A stretch of DNA of 64,000 nucleotides, from assembly GCA_023055355.1 (NCBI GenBank), contig JALJCS010000029.1, positions 6,945,001 through 7,009,000 on the forward strand, given 5' to 3'. The DNA is from Agelaius tricolor (taxonomy: Eukaryota; Chordata; Aves; Passeriformes; Icteridae). Within the stretch, counting starts at the first letter, position 1; each line of letters begins with the position of its first letter. Below, in pieces: positions 47,149-60,100 of the stretch. The translations under genes and the position numbers were made by a program. The notes under the pieces were generated by a model, which was not told the DNA's origin, made no database searches, and saw only the letters and a program-made list of their open reading frames with translations.

Positions 47149-47690
47149 AGAACTGATGCTGCAGAATCCACACAAGCCAGGATAGAAAAGCCTGACTGCC
47201 AAACAGCATTTTAAATTTAGTTTGGGATATTAAAATCACTCTAATGCATTACTAGAAAGTACCTGCACTAAGCAAGTTAAGAGGGAATAAAAAAAAAAAA
47301 GTTTAAAAGATAATAGTTCTTATTTGACACATATATTAGAAGCAGCAGATCTTATAAAAAGAGAGCTTTTTATGTAAAAAAAGACCAAAAATATCACCTC
47401 TTCACAGCAGAGAAAAACTGATGCTGCAAAATCCACACGAGCCAGGATAGAAGGAGCCTGGATAAGCCTGACTGCCAAGCAGCATTTTAAATTTAGTTTG
47501 GGATATTAAAACCAGTCTAATGCATTACTAGAAGGTACCTGCACTAAGCAAGTTAAACTCTTTTTTTATATTTTTTCTTAAGATACAATAAATCTTATTT
47601 ATCACATATATTACAAGTAGCAGACCTGACAAAAAGAGAGCTTTTTATGTAAAAACCACCAAAAATATCACCTTTTCACAGCAGAGACAG
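47149..47690. repeat. ~266 bp tandem duplication upstream of BTG4
   Basis: Two copies starting 'aactgatgctgcagaatcc' at about 47151 and 47417 and running through 'gagagctttttatgtaaaaa'. It lies just 5' of BTG4 exon 1, where its promoter or a non-coding exon is expected. Confidence 0.85.
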
Positions 47691-49905
47691 TAAAAACTTG
47701 AGATAAATTTCACAAACAGCTTAAAGAGGCACCAAAAAAAGCAGATAAAAAACCCCCAAGGCTCTGGAGCAACCCCAATACCCAAAGGCTCCCTCCCCCT
47801 TTCCCTGGCAGGGCTGGGTCAGGTTTTATGGAACAGGAATCATGTGGGGCTGAGGGTTGTAAGAATCTTCAGGTGTGCAGGAGCTGCAGGTGTTGGATTC
47901 ATTAACAACCTGTTCCAAAGGCATTCCCAATCTCCTTGGCTTCATTCCCACCTCAGCTCCTTCTCCGAGCTGGCAAAATTGGTGTCCAGGGAAATGTCAA
48001 AGAGCAAGATCTGCCACTTTAAAATGATGGGTGGTGCACAAAATTATAATTTTTTAAGTTCTTCTCAGTACATTTAATCCACTCTGGGTTTCCTAGACAA
48101 TCCCAGACTCACAGATTGGGAATCCTCTAGGGATGATTTTGTCTTTCTGGCAAAGTCTGGATATTAAGTCTGATTTCTTTGATTTCTCATCATTTTTCCT
48201 CAATATCAGATTGTAACCTAATAAAAGCCATGACCTCTTCCTCTCACCTTTGATTTCCTTTTATTTTTGAGCTACCTAAGCTAAAGCAGCAGCAGCAGCC
48301 GTGGTGGGGAGTGCAGAATTTCCTCATCACTCCTCACCCTGCCACATTTCAGCCCCAGGAATTCCTGAACCAAAACTGGCACAGCCATTAAAGAGCAGCC
48401 AACAAACTCTGCTCCCACTCCTCCCCAGCTGCATCCAAACAGGAATTCTTCTCATCCCAGCAGATTTAGCAAAACCCAGCATGGGCAGCCAAGTGCTCTG
48501 GCTGAGAGGAGGCAGGAGATAAACGAGGAGATTTTTGTGCCTTTTAGAACATGATGCTCTTTTAATTCTTATTAGAACAGGGGGGAAAAAAGCCAAACCA
48601 CCGAAAACCAGTGCCTGGATATCCATGGGACTGATCCAGAGCTGCTGGAACCACAGAAATGTGTCCAAAGGCTTGAGTGGGACTGAAATGGGGCCCCAGC
48701 TGGGCAGGAGCATTCTCAGCCAGATTAAATGAGCTGTCCCTGGGTCAGCAGGCAAGCCCAGGCTTGAGCCAGGCAGGGCCAGACCCAGGGACAGTTTCTG
48801 TAGTAACTGCAGCCCAAACCAAGAGCAAACACAGCTCCCCCAAGCACACTCTGGCAGGAGCCACCCCTCCAGGACTTTTTTTTTTTTTTTTGCAGTTTTC
48901 CTGCTTTAAATGAATAAAATGGAAATAAAGAAGCCAAGTGCAGTCTCCCCTCTGCAAGGCATTTGGTTTTTGTGGGTGATGGATGGCAGGCAGTTCCTCC
49001 AGGTAAGCAGCTGCAGTTTGTAGATATTGATATAAAAATCAAGAAGGCTGAGTGATTCCCATAGGGAAAAACATCTTTGGTGACAATTTCCTGAGGGAAA
49101 AGCAGCTTGCATTTGTTTGGTCACTGTCCTGGTCACATCCAGAAGCACCAATTCCATGGACCACTAAATCAGAGGGAGAAGAAACTTCCTGCCTGGAGGT
49201 TACAAATTTATACTCCTGTACTTAAGCCATGCAGTCTCTGTAAAAAGAATTATTGTGGACTGGAGTGAACCAGGAGCTGATTCTGATCACCACCACAAAA
49301 ATTGTAAGGGTTTGAGTACTCCATATTGCTGGAATTTGATTTAAGATTTAGTGATTTAAGTAATAAAACAAACCAGAAAACCCCAGTGGTGTTGACCCAG
49401 GACGTTCTAAAATTAAACAACAAAGAAAAGACTGCAAAGCTCCCTGGGTTTATTTCATGGAGTCTAAGAGCTGCTGCCAAAACTCTTTAAATTTTCTGGG
49501 TTTGCTTCCTCTGTGTGCCATGATTTTCAGAGCTGGACAGACCCAAGAGATCCAATGGCTGGGCAGAGCCCAAACACCAGGGCAGAGGTGGCACAGCACA
49601 GGACACTCACCCCTCTGAGCCCTGCTGGGATTCCTGGTGGGAATTACACCAGGCTGGAGCCCCAGGGCCACCAGCTGGGGCTGCCACCAGGGCTCACCCT
49701 CCCCTGGGGACATTTGGGTGGAAATTCCCAGCTCTGGGTGTGTTGCCCGTGTTGGCTTTGCCCATGGAAACCTCTCTTGCAACAAAGCTCCCACGGCTGG
49801 GGCCACCTGCGCTGTCCCCAGGTCCCTCTGGCGGGGTGGCCATGGTGACAGGAGTACACAAAGCTCCCAGGAAGGGCTGGCCTGGGGACACTCGGAGCCA
49901 GGAGC
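47691..49905. other. Intergenic, no gene recognised
   Basis: By human synteny HOATZ (C11orf88) would lie between BTG4 and LAYN. I could not recognise any of its exons here. Short overlapping frames near 48330-48760 and 49510-49850 are equally open on both strands. Confidence 0.45.
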
Positions 49906-50352
49906 CCCAGGGGAAAGGATGGGAACATCCCAGGAGAAAAGATGGGAATATTCCAGAAGAAAAGATGGGAACATCCCCAGGGAAAAGATGGGGGCAACCC
50001 AGGAGAAAAGGTGGGAGCATCTCAGGAGAAAAGGATGGGAACATCCCAGAAGAAAAGATGGGAGCGTCCCTAGGTGAAGAGATGGGAATATCCCAGACGA
50101 AAAGATGGGAGCAATCCAAGGAAAATATGGGAATATCCCAGGAGAAAAGGTGGGAACAACCCTGGAGAAAAGATGGAAGCAACCCAGGAGAAAAGGTGGG
50201 AAAATCCCCAGGTAAAAGATGGGAACAACCCAGGGAAAAGATGGGAATATCCCAGGGGAGAAGATGGGAACATCCTCAGGGGAAAGCTGGGAGCACCCCC
50301 AGGGAAAAGATGGGAACATTCTCAGGGGAAAAGATGGGAACATTCCCAGAGG
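49906..50352. repeat. ~22-24 bp minisatellite (CCCAGGAGAAAAGATGGGAACAT)
   Basis: About 19 copies of 'cccaggagaaaagatgggaa' plus 'cat' variants. Open frames in three frames per strand, including a 297-codon minus frame, are repeat artefacts. Confidence 0.95.
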
Positions 50353-50394
50353 AATTCTGCCAGGGAAAGGCTCCTGGAGAAGGGAACAGGGAAG

Positions 50395-50715
50395 AATCTA
50401 AATACTAAATATAGATATAAATATTATACATAAATATATTTAAACTATATATGAATATGAACATCATTTCAAATATAAATATATATTTTTAGTATATTCA
50501 TAGTATATTTCTATACATCTAAATATGGATATTAGATGTATATTTACATCTAACAGAAATATATATCTAATATATATTTACCTCTAATTTATATTGTGTA
50601 TAGATGTAAATATGTGTAATTACATATAATGGAAATATACCTCAAATATAAATATAAATATAAATATAAATATAAATATAAATATAAATATAAATATAAA
50701 TATAAATATAAATAT
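50395..50715. repeat. AT-rich block ending in (AAATAT)n
   Basis: Irregular AT sequence followed by about 12 pure 'aaatat' hexamers at 50644-50715. Confidence 0.95.
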
Positions 50716-51061
50716 TTGGAATTTAGCAGAATAAGGGTGATTTGACCAATATTTTCCATTCTTTCCAATTCTTTGTTATTTTAAGAGCATTTGAGGAGAT
50801 GGAGAATATGAATATAATTATTGGAAGTTTTTTCTTTGGTTGCAGGCTCGCATTCCATGACTCCTGGAGACGTGCTTGGTTTGCAGGCAGTGTAGTTAGC
50901 TGATTGTCTCCATCATGCCACAATCACTAACTTCACTGCCATCAAAACAAGGCACAGCATTCCCTGCTCCAGCCTCAGCCTGGAAACTCCCAATTCCCCA
51001 CTGCAAAATCACCAAAAATGGGATTTATCTGCAGCTTTGTTCCCAGTGTGTGCTGCATGCA

Positions 51062-52325
51062 ATGGGTTATATTGTGTTATATCTATATTTAGGTGTGTTA
51101 TATTGTGTTATGTCTATATTTATATCTATATTCAGGTGTGTTACATTGGTTATATTGTGTTATATCCATATTCAGGTGTGTTATATTGATTATATTGTGT
51201 TATATTGGTTATATTGTGTGATATCAATATTTAGGTGTGTTATACTGTGTTATATCTATATTCAGGTGTGTTATATTGATTATATTGTGTTATATCTATA
51301 TTTAGGTGTGTTATACTGTGTTATATCCATATTCAGGTGTGTTATATTGGTTATATTGTGTTATATCCATATTCAGGTGTGTCATATTGATTATATTGTG
51401 TTATATTGGTTGTATTGTGTTATATCTATATTTAGGTGTGTTATACTGTGTTATATCTATATTCAGTGTGTTATATTGATTATATTGTGTTATATCCATA
51501 TTCAGGTGTGTTATATTGGTTATATTGTGTTATATCCATATTCAGGTGTGTTATATTGATTATATTGTGTTATATTGGTTATATTGTGTTATATCTATAT
51601 TTAGGTGTGTTATACTCTGTTATATCTATATTCAGGTGTGTTATATTGGTTATACTGTGTTATATCTATATTCAGGTGTGTTATACTGTGTTATATCCAT
51701 ATTCAGGTGTGTTATATTGGTTATATTGTGTTATATCTATATATAGGTGTGTCATATTGATTATATTGTGTTATATTGGTTGTATTGTGTTATATCTATA
51801 TTTAGGTGTGTTATATTGATTATATTGTGTTATATCTATATTTAGGTGTGTTATACTGTGTTATATCTATATTCAGTGTGTTATATTGATTATATTGTGT
51901 TATATCCATATTCAGGTGTGTTATATTGGTTATATTGTGTTATATCCATATTCAGGTGTGTTATATTGATTATATTGTGTTATATTGGTTATATTGTGTG
52001 ATATCAATATTTAGGTGTGTTATACTGTGTTATATCTATATTCAGGTGTGTTATATTGGTTATACTGTGTTATATCAATATTTAGGTGTGTTATACTGTG
52101 TTATATCCATATTCAGGTGTGTTACATTGGTTATATTGTGTTATATCTATATTTAGGTGTGTTATATTGTGTTATATCTATATTTACATCTATATTCAGG
52201 TGTGTTACATTGGTTATATTGTGTTATATCTATATTTAGGTGTGCTATATTGTGTTATATCTATATTTATATCCATATTCAGGTGTGTTACATTGGTTAT
52301 ATTGTGTTATATCCACATTTAGGTG
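51062..52325. repeat. 1.26 kb satellite-like array of ~20/41 bp TTATAT units
   Basis: Copies of 'ggtgtgttatattgattata' and 'ttgtgttatatctatattca' alternate in higher-order combinations. Related blocks recur at intervals of about 400 bp (for example 51470-51620 and 51880-52020). All CYIHIQVCYIDYIVLY-type frames are artefacts. Confidence 0.95.
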
Positions 52326-52819
52326 TTCTAGGCCTCCGAGAGCTCATTAGACCTGGCTGGAAGAAGTGCCTGGTGCAGGGGAAGGCTCTGCCCTCAGCCT
52401 GGCTGCCAGGCAGTGTGGTTAGCTGATTGCCCACAGCAACAATCACTAGCCACACAGCCAGGTGAACAGGTCTGGAATGCTGGGAGCAGGAATTTGGGAG
52501 CAGGAATCAGAGCCCCAGCGAGGCTGAGCACACCAGGGAGCAGCACCAACGGACATAAAACATGAAATAAAACATGAGCTGCCTTCCTGCCAAGCCAATT
52601 TTCCCAGTGATCCCCCTCATGTACAGCTCATTTCCAAAAGCACAGGGATAAAATGGATTTTTGGATTTTTTCTCCTCCAAATTTGCAGGTTTTGACTCCC
52701 ATTCTGACTGGGCTCAGCAAGGCCTCTGTTCTCTCATGTCCCTCCATTTATTCTGGTTGAATAAATGAAATTAAAGCCTGTGGTGGCAGCTCTTCCCCAT
52801 CCTTGTAGAAGCTGGGCTG

Positions 52820-53170
52820 GAGGGGAAATGGCCTGAAAGAAGATGGAAACTCCTGCTGGAGCCCCAATTATTGACCTGGTTAATTAGTGTCTCACCATCA
52901 ACAGAACACAAATAAAGCAAACTCAGACTTTCAGCCTCTGCAATTCTCCTTTTTTCATTCCTAATTTTAGTAAAGCACTCCCCATTTTTAGTGGAGAGCT
53001 GGGTTTGGGAACTGGAAGTGGACTGGAGTGGAAATGCCTGAAAAAAGATGGAAACTCCTGCTGAGCCCCAATTAATGGACTGGTTAATTAGTGTGTCTCA
53101 CCATCAACAGAACACAAATAAAGCAATCCCAGGCAAACTATTAAACACAGAAATTGCATTTTCAGCCTGA
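52820..53170. repeat. ~205 bp direct duplication
   Basis: The segment from 'gaagatggaaactcctgct' to 'cagaacacaaataaagca' occurs at about 52838 and 53045 with few changes. Confidence 0.85.
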
Positions 53171-54297
53171 CTCTGCAATGATGAATTTTTTTTATCCTAA
53201 TTTTAGCAGTGCACTCCCCATTTCCAGTGCAGAGCTGGGTTTGGGAGCCAGGCCAGGCAGAGCAATCTGCAGGAGGTGCTGAGCTCTGCAAGCCTTTCCT
53301 GAGAGTCAGCAATGCCCCTCTCCCCATCAATAATCCCAAAAGGAATCTCATCCATCACCAGCCATTACTCTGCTCTGAACTCTGCCTGCAGCCAGCAACA
53401 GTTCACTGAGGCTCCCTTTCTTTCTATTTTTTAATTTCATTTTTATTTTAATTCCTTGGAAGTTTGGACCTGATGGGTTTGGAGGGGTTTTCCAAGCAGG
53501 GATGAAAGCCAGGATTTGCAGCTTTGGGCAGCCATAAAGATTCATTTTAAGCAGTAAATGGTTTTACACAAATATAGGACACCCTAAAAGCATCCCATAA
53601 GTCTAAGAAAATTCAAATTAATGCAGTGGATAGAATATGAATAATGTTCAGGCTATTATCAGTCACGGATATTGCTTCATGTTCAAATCCAGATTTCAGA
53701 TTTGATTGGGATGTGAACAAATCCAAAGGAGCAAACCCTGGAAATTGTATAAATCTGGGAAGAGAATGTGGGTTCATCCAACAAATTCCTTAAGCAAGGA
53801 GGATCCTGCAGGCTGGGAAACTCTGAAATTCCAGGCCAGGCACAGGAGGTAAATGAAGTTTAAGTGACCTAAAAAAAGTTACTAAGGACAATTTTCTATA
53901 TCAAAACCACAAGAAATAAGGCAGTGAGTCCAAATTCCTCAGTTTAATGTGAAAGGAATCTTGACAGCCTGGCCATTGTTATTTTTCTATTTTTATTTTT
54001 TATTTTTTCCATTGCTCTCTCCAAGTTTTTACTCACTGAAACGCAAACACTCAGTTCATAACCAAATTACCAAACCGGCCTCTCCACTCCCTAAAAAAGC
54101 TCTCAGAAACTGGATTTGAGCAATAAGGCAAGAATTCCATTTGGGGATTTTTTATTATTATCAGCAGTGAAATATAGATTTACTGATTTATAATGGTTTG
54201 GCCTGGCCTGGCCGGATGTTTATCAGGAGAATAAAATCCAGAAGTAAGAGCTCTGGATTCTATTAAGGCTTTTCCTTCCTCCTGCTGTAATTCCCAG
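53171..54297. other. Intergenic, nothing recognised
   Basis: Unique-looking sequence without a clear exon on either strand. Confidence 0.45.
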
Positions 54298-54449
54298 GAT
54301 ACAAAGCAGAGACAAATGAGCTGAAGATTAAGAACCAAATATCTGAATTAACAGAATTTAATTCCTCAAATGTACAGAGTAGCACTGAGATATTAAAGAA
54401 GATAAGTGCAGAGATTGGAGAAATAAGCTGGAAAACAAGATTTCAAGAG
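54298..54449 (+). CDS. Orphan exon-like frame, possible coiled coil
   Basis: A 152-base segment from a good acceptor ('gtaattcccag') to a donor (gtactt), open in phase 2 for 50 codons. The product is charged and heptad-like: YKAETNELKIKNQISELTEF, then EILKKISAEIGEISWKTRFQE without its last residue as the array end. A second open segment, 54959-55041 (WPRKGNGNFTIFQKEASPFY), starts in the compatible phase 0. No start or stop exon was found. It lies where HOATZ is expected, but I cannot match it to that protein, so it may be a relic exon or chance. Confidence 0.3.
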
Positions 54450-54668
54450 GTACTTTCAGGAATGACGTCTTCATTTTGCACATAAAAGCCTCTTTTTTTT
54501 CCTTCCTCCTTATTTAAGCTTTTCAGTTGGTTCCTATTAAGCACTTCCTCTTCTCAAAGTTTATTAAAATGCTGAACTAAGTCTGTCTGCTTGGCTCAAA
54601 TTCTGGTTTTTATTTCCCTTGGTCTAAATACTCAGATTCTATTTGGGGGAAAAAGATGTCCTGGATAC

Positions 54669-54708
<40 letters not shown>

Positions 54709-54841
54709 GTTGTTGTTATTGTTGTTATCATCATCATTACCATTGTTTTTATTATTACTACTAGTACTACTACTACTACTACAATAACTACTAACCCTAA
54801 CCCTAACTAACCCTAACTAACCCTAACCCTAACCCCTAACT
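54669..54841. repeat. Trinucleotide series ending in interstitial telomeric repeats
   Basis: (AAT)n at 54669-54708 passes into GTT, ATC, ATT and ACT triplets, then 54791-54841 holds 'ctaaccctaaccctaacta' and further CCCTAA hexamers mixed with CTAA. Confidence 0.95.
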
Positions 54842-55041
54842 CTATTTTACCCTGTACTAGTACATATTTTTACAAGATTTAGAAATTAAAAGGTTCCTGC
54901 TGTTTTTCTATACTCTTCTCCTTTATTTTCTGTATATTCCCCATTTATTTCTCAATAGTGGCCAAGAAAAGGAAATGGAAACTTCACCATTTTTCAGAAG
55001 GAAGCTTCACCATTTTATAATTTTGCTTTAATTCTGCTGAG

Positions 55042-56130
55042 GTACAGAAAGACAGGGAACAGAGTGGTTGTGGAAGTATTTTCATTTTCCTGGAAAAGCC
55101 AGGAAACATCAGAGCCTGCTCCTGTTTCCCAGGATTGACACACCCTCAACGCCAGCAACTTTCCAACTCTTCCCTCTGGAATTCCTGGCCTCTGGACTGA
55201 GCTGTTTTCAGGGCATTTTAAAGGATTTTCCTCCCCTTAAAATACAAAATTCAGAATCAGCTTCTTCCCTTGACCTCTCAAGAGCAGCTCAAAGTTTGAA
55301 ATCTCCTATAAAACCATCAATCTCCTATTTTAGAGCATCAATCCTGGTTTTTCTCTGCCTGAACAGATTCACTTTGCTGCTTTTCCACCACCTGCGAAAA
55401 ATGCCAGCATCTCTTGCATTTTTTCATATTTATCATCGGTTTGTGCATTCCAGAGCTTTTCCTATTTTATTTTGCTCTTTGGGGCATTATGGTGGGCCTG
55501 ACAGATGAAGTAAAGTGGGGAGAAAGCCATGTCTGGAAGAACTGACTTCCCTTTACATGTGTGGAGAGGTCAATGGCAGTTTCTGCTTTTATAAAGTGAC
55601 CAGATTTGTGGTCAGTTGTTGCACAGGTAATGTCATGATTTAAAATCTCAGCTTTTCCTTTTCCTCCCCCTGTATTGACCACTACAGGTTGGTTTGGTGA
55701 GGAATTTGCTGCTTGTTTCACTGTTTGGGTTTGGGTTTTTTTGCCCAAAGCCTTTCTGTTGCTCTGCTCAGTAATAATGCACGTCTGAGTCTCACATGCA
55801 GCAAACGTGCAGCAATTTTGCAATTAAAATATGTGACAGCCTGAGCCATAAACAGGGCTGGATGGAGAGCCTGGGCTGCAGGAATCAGGTGTGGAGCAGC
55901 TTCCCAAGAATCCATGCAGGAATCACAATTCCCTGGCTGTGCTTCCCTTCTCAGGGCTAAAAACGCTGAGATTTTGGAGCCAATCCCGATTTTGCACTTC
56001 AGGTGTTCCTTGTGGTGATCCCTTCCTACTCAGAATAGCCAGAATATTTAGAACAGTTAGATTCAAGAATATAGAATAGAATATAGAATATACAATGTTT
56101 CTGTAGTGAGATTTAGAATAGTTAGCTTTA
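55042..56130. other. Intergenic, nothing firm
   Basis: An open frame at 55068-55508 on + has no recognisable product. A short 'atagaatatagaatat' repeat lies near 56040-56110. Confidence 0.4.
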
Positions 56131-56139
56131 GAAAATAGT

Positions 56140-56751
56140 TAGATTTAGAAAACTGGGATTGAGATGGATAAAAAAAGTCAGTGGTTGGCTGGAGCAGCAG
56201 GAAACCATAAAGCTCATCCTGCTTCTCTGCAGCAAATCCAAGGCTGGGAAAGAGAAGGAAAAACCTTTAAAAAAGAAAATATGAATATTTAGATTTAGAA
56301 AACTGGGATTAGGATGGATTTAAATAGTGTTTGGCTGGAGCGGCAGGAAACCATAAAGCTCATTCCGTTTCTCTGCAGCAAATCCAAGGCTGGGAAAGAG
56401 AAGGAAAAACCTTAAAAAATTTAAAAAATCCGAATAGAAAACTTTTCTAAATCTAAAAAAAATCAGGGATGGATAAAATAGGTCAGTGGTTGGCTGGAGG
56501 GGCAGGAAACATTAAAGCTCATCCCATTTCTCCACAGCAAATGCACAGCTGGGAAAGAGAAGGAAAAACCTTTCCAAAAAAACCAAACGAACAAACAAAC
56601 AAAAAAATCCCAATAGTTAGATTTACAAAACTGGGATTGGGATGGAGAATAGGTCAGTGGGTGGCTGGAGCGGCAGGAAACCGTGAAGCTCATCCCACTT
56701 CTCCGCAGCAAATCCACAGCTGGGAAAGCGAAGGAAAAACCTTCCCAAAAA

Positions 56752-56782
<31 letters not shown>

Positions 56783-56785
56783 ATG
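56140..56785. repeat. ~165 bp tandem repeat upstream of LAYN, 4 copies
   Basis: Copies begin 'tttagaaaactgggattg' near 56148, 56299, (56450) and 56628 and pass through 'gtggctggagcggcagga' and 'gctgggaaagagaagga'. The last ends in (AATA)n, about 30 bp before the LAYN CpG island. Confidence 0.9.
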
Positions 56786-57180
56786 GGAAATCCGGAACGG
56801 CCAGCGCGGGGCTGGGTCCGCCCCTGGGTGGTTCCTGGCGGGCGGGGGCTGCGATGGGGACATAAAGCGGGATCGGGGGGATGCGGGCAGAGCCATGCGG
56901 GGCGCGGGGAGCGGCGGCCGGAGGAGGAGGGGAGCGCTGAGCCCCGGGACAACGCCGGCTCCGAGGGGCCGGGGCTGAGCCGAGGAGGAGCAGGAGGAGA
57001 GGAGGAAGGAAGGAAGGCAGGGGAGGAAGGAGGAGCTGTCGCTGTCGCTGTCCCGTCGCGGCGGAGCGATGCTGGCGGCAGCGGCGCTGTGCGCGGCCGC
57101 GCTGGGCTGCGCGGCGGGGGCGCGGCTGCTCAGCGGTAAGAGGGGCTGGGGATCGCTGCGAGATCGTGTGGGGACCCTCT
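56786..57180 (+). promoter_or_regulatory. CpG-rich promoter region of LAYN
   Basis: A sharp change to GC- and CpG-rich sequence around the LAYN first exon, with 'gacataaagcgg' near 56860 as a weak TATA-like element. It is a typical CpG-island promoter. Confidence 0.6.
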
Positions 57181-60100
57181 CCAACCCGAAAAGATCCCGC
57201 CACCCCCGCCTCTGTGGCTGGGAGGGTCGCGATGCGCTGTCGCGACATGGGCAGGGATGCTGTCGCTTCGCGGCGGTGCAGGGAGAGGTTGGGTTTGGTG
57301 GTTCTGGGCGTCTTTTCCAACTTTTCCGGCTGATTTTCCCCGCCGGCCCGGCCCGGGGAGCTCGCTGGAGTCAGATCCCGAGTGAGGAGATAAAGGGGAA
57401 GGAGCACAAGGGATCCTTTCAGGCTGGCTCAGAGCTGCGCATTCCGGGTCCCAAACCGAGCGCTGAGAGCCAGCCAGGAATCAGCTCCAGCTCATTTCCT
57501 CTGCTGAACGCAATGGCGAGCTTGGCCGATAAGGCAGAGACTTTCTTCCTCTATTTTTTTAATGAGGAAAGAATGTGTTTGTGTGTCAGGGAAGAGCCGA
57601 TGCAGTTTTTGGGACGCTGTTTCTAGAGAGTTGCAGGTTTTTAGTGACACTCTGCTGTCTGTGTTTTCCCTTTGCCTCTCCCAGCAGCAGTGGACATTTC
57701 CCTCAGAAGAGGTAAGGGGCTTTGTCTTTTCCTCAGAGTGTCAAATTTCCAAGAGAAACACAGGCTGTGCTAGAAATGTATTTTTTAGTAGTGTTGTTGG
57801 AGTAAAAATCCTGCTTCTATTGTAATCCCTTTGCAAAATGTTAGCAAGCTCTATTTCTGGCTATTTAACTGTTGAAAAATCCTAGTGTGAAAGATGTTCA
57901 AACTCCCACTCCTCCAGTGACCAACATAAAAGGATAAAGCAAAGCCAGCAATGATCCCAGGGCAGGGTTTATAACGACCTGTCCTTGCATTATCCATTTG
58001 TTCCAAGCACACCACAAGTGTTGCTGAATGTTTTCCTTCTGTAAAAACATGTAGGTTAGCAGATTGTGCCTGCAAAGAAATATTTACTGAGCAAAACAAA
58101 GCTGTTTGTTTCCACAGTCTAAATATTGGGACTGCTCTGCTGAAAAAAAACACCCGAGTGCATCATTTTGGATGATGTGTCTTTTCACTTTGATCTTCCC
58201 TCGGAACCAAAATAAGCTCTGCTGCTTCTGCATGAGACAATCCTTGGCTTGTGACAGCCTGAAAACAGACATTGTTTACTCCCTGGGCAGGCAGAAACAT
58301 TGCAGAGCTGGAAACTGGGCTGTGGGAATTCATCCTGTGATCCCCAGTACAGATCCTGGAAATAAAAGAGCTTGAGGTTGGATGTAAATCAGAAATTCTG
58401 CCCTGTGAGGGCGGTGAGGCCCCGCTTGGCCAGAGGAGTTGGGGATGTCCCATCCCTGGCAGTGCCCAAGGCCAGGCTGGACTGGGCTTGGAGCAGCCTG
58501 GGACAGTGGGAGGTGTCCCCATGAGGGGGTTTTAAGGTCCTTTCCAACCCCAAATAATCTGGGATTCTATGGCACTGCAATATCCATTGAACTATTGCAT
58601 ATAGATATAGCTATATTGCATATCTGTATTATATCTATATTGCATATCTATATTGTATGTTTATTGCATATCTATATAATCTATATTATATCTATCTATA
58701 TTGCATATAGATAATCTATATTATATCTATATTGCATATCTATATCTATAGTGCATATCTATATAATATATATCTATCTATATTGCATATAGATAATATA
58801 TATTGCATCTATATTATCTACTATAGATATAATATACATTTAATCTATATTGCATATCTATATATCTATATTGCATAGAGATATATATTATATTTATTGT
58901 ATATCTATATTATATCTATATTACATATTGAAATATATTATTGCATGAATGATTAATTCTTGCTATCTCTGCTTGTATTTGAAATCTCTAATTTTTACCA
59001 TTTAATTCCTTAAAAATAATCATAATTTTAAAAGCCTCTTGGAACCCTTGCAGGGGAACTTTGCTTTTTAAGAGGTTGCATGTGCCAGCTTGCTCTGGCA
59101 TAGTGTTTCTTTGGGAGGAACTCCCAGGGTCTGCAAATCCCAGAAAAATCATGAGAAGAGCAGGACATGAAAGGACCTAAACTTTGAGATTCACTAATAA
59201 AAATCTGGAGGTGCCATTTACCAGCCTAGTAACACAAAACCCTTTTACCTGTGTTGTGTTCTCCATATAAACAGCACAAAACTCATTCAAAGCGATGTTT
59301 TATTTCCATTTTGCTGCTGTTTAGTGCCATTCCTGTGACAGTTTTCTCTCCCTCCCCGCAGGGCAGACGGTTTGCAGGCGTGGGACACAGAAACCCTGCT
59401 ACAAAATCGTTTATTTCCACGATGCCTCCCGCAGGACCAGCTATGAGGAGGCTCACCTGGCCTGCAGAGCTGACGGGGGACACTTGGTCAGCATCGAGAG
59501 CCCAGCGGAGCAGAGACTGATTGAGTCATTGATCAGGGGCCTCCTGGCCTCAGATGGGGACTTCTGGATAGGGCTCAGGAGGAGGAAGGAGGACGGGGAC
59601 AACGGCACTGAGTGTCACAGCTTCTACTCCTGGTCAGACGGGAGCTCGTCCAAATTTCGGTGGGTACCTGGGAGTGGCACTGTGGGACTGGCAGGGCCCT
59701 CAGGAATTCGGGATTTTGTCCAGTAAATCCAGGCAGTGACAGCTGTCACTTGTCCTCCTCCTGTGTTGTATTTTCGGAGGCCTCCACTGTTGGGAGGAAG
59801 GATGACTCTGACTCCATGTTCTCAGAAGGCTAATTTACTATTTTGTGATCCATATTATATTGAAGAATGCTATACTGAACTGTTACAAGGATACAAATAG
59901 AAGGCTAAAAGATAATAATGAAAAACTCGTGACTCTCTTCTCAGAGTCCAACACAACTTAGCTCCAACTGGCCATTAAGTCAAAACAATTCACATGAAAG
60001 CAATGAAACAATCTCCAAACCCATTCCAAAGCAGCAAAACACAGGAGAAGATATATAACAATCAGATAATTATTGTTCTCATTTTGATCTGAGGCTTCTC

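Noticed and set aside
49450..50343. 297-codon minus-strand open frame rich in FPSFPW repeats
   Set aside because: It is the translation of a 22-24 bp minisatellite that is open in several frames; it has no splice or start context and no known family.
50915..52426. Series of + frames of CYIHIQVCYI type
   Set aside because: Translation of the TTATAT satellite.
55068..55508. 146-codon + frame, possible terminal exon after the orphan coiled-coil exon
   Set aside because: The phase would fit through a very short (~85 bp) intron, but the product has no recognisable features and codon use is not distinctive.
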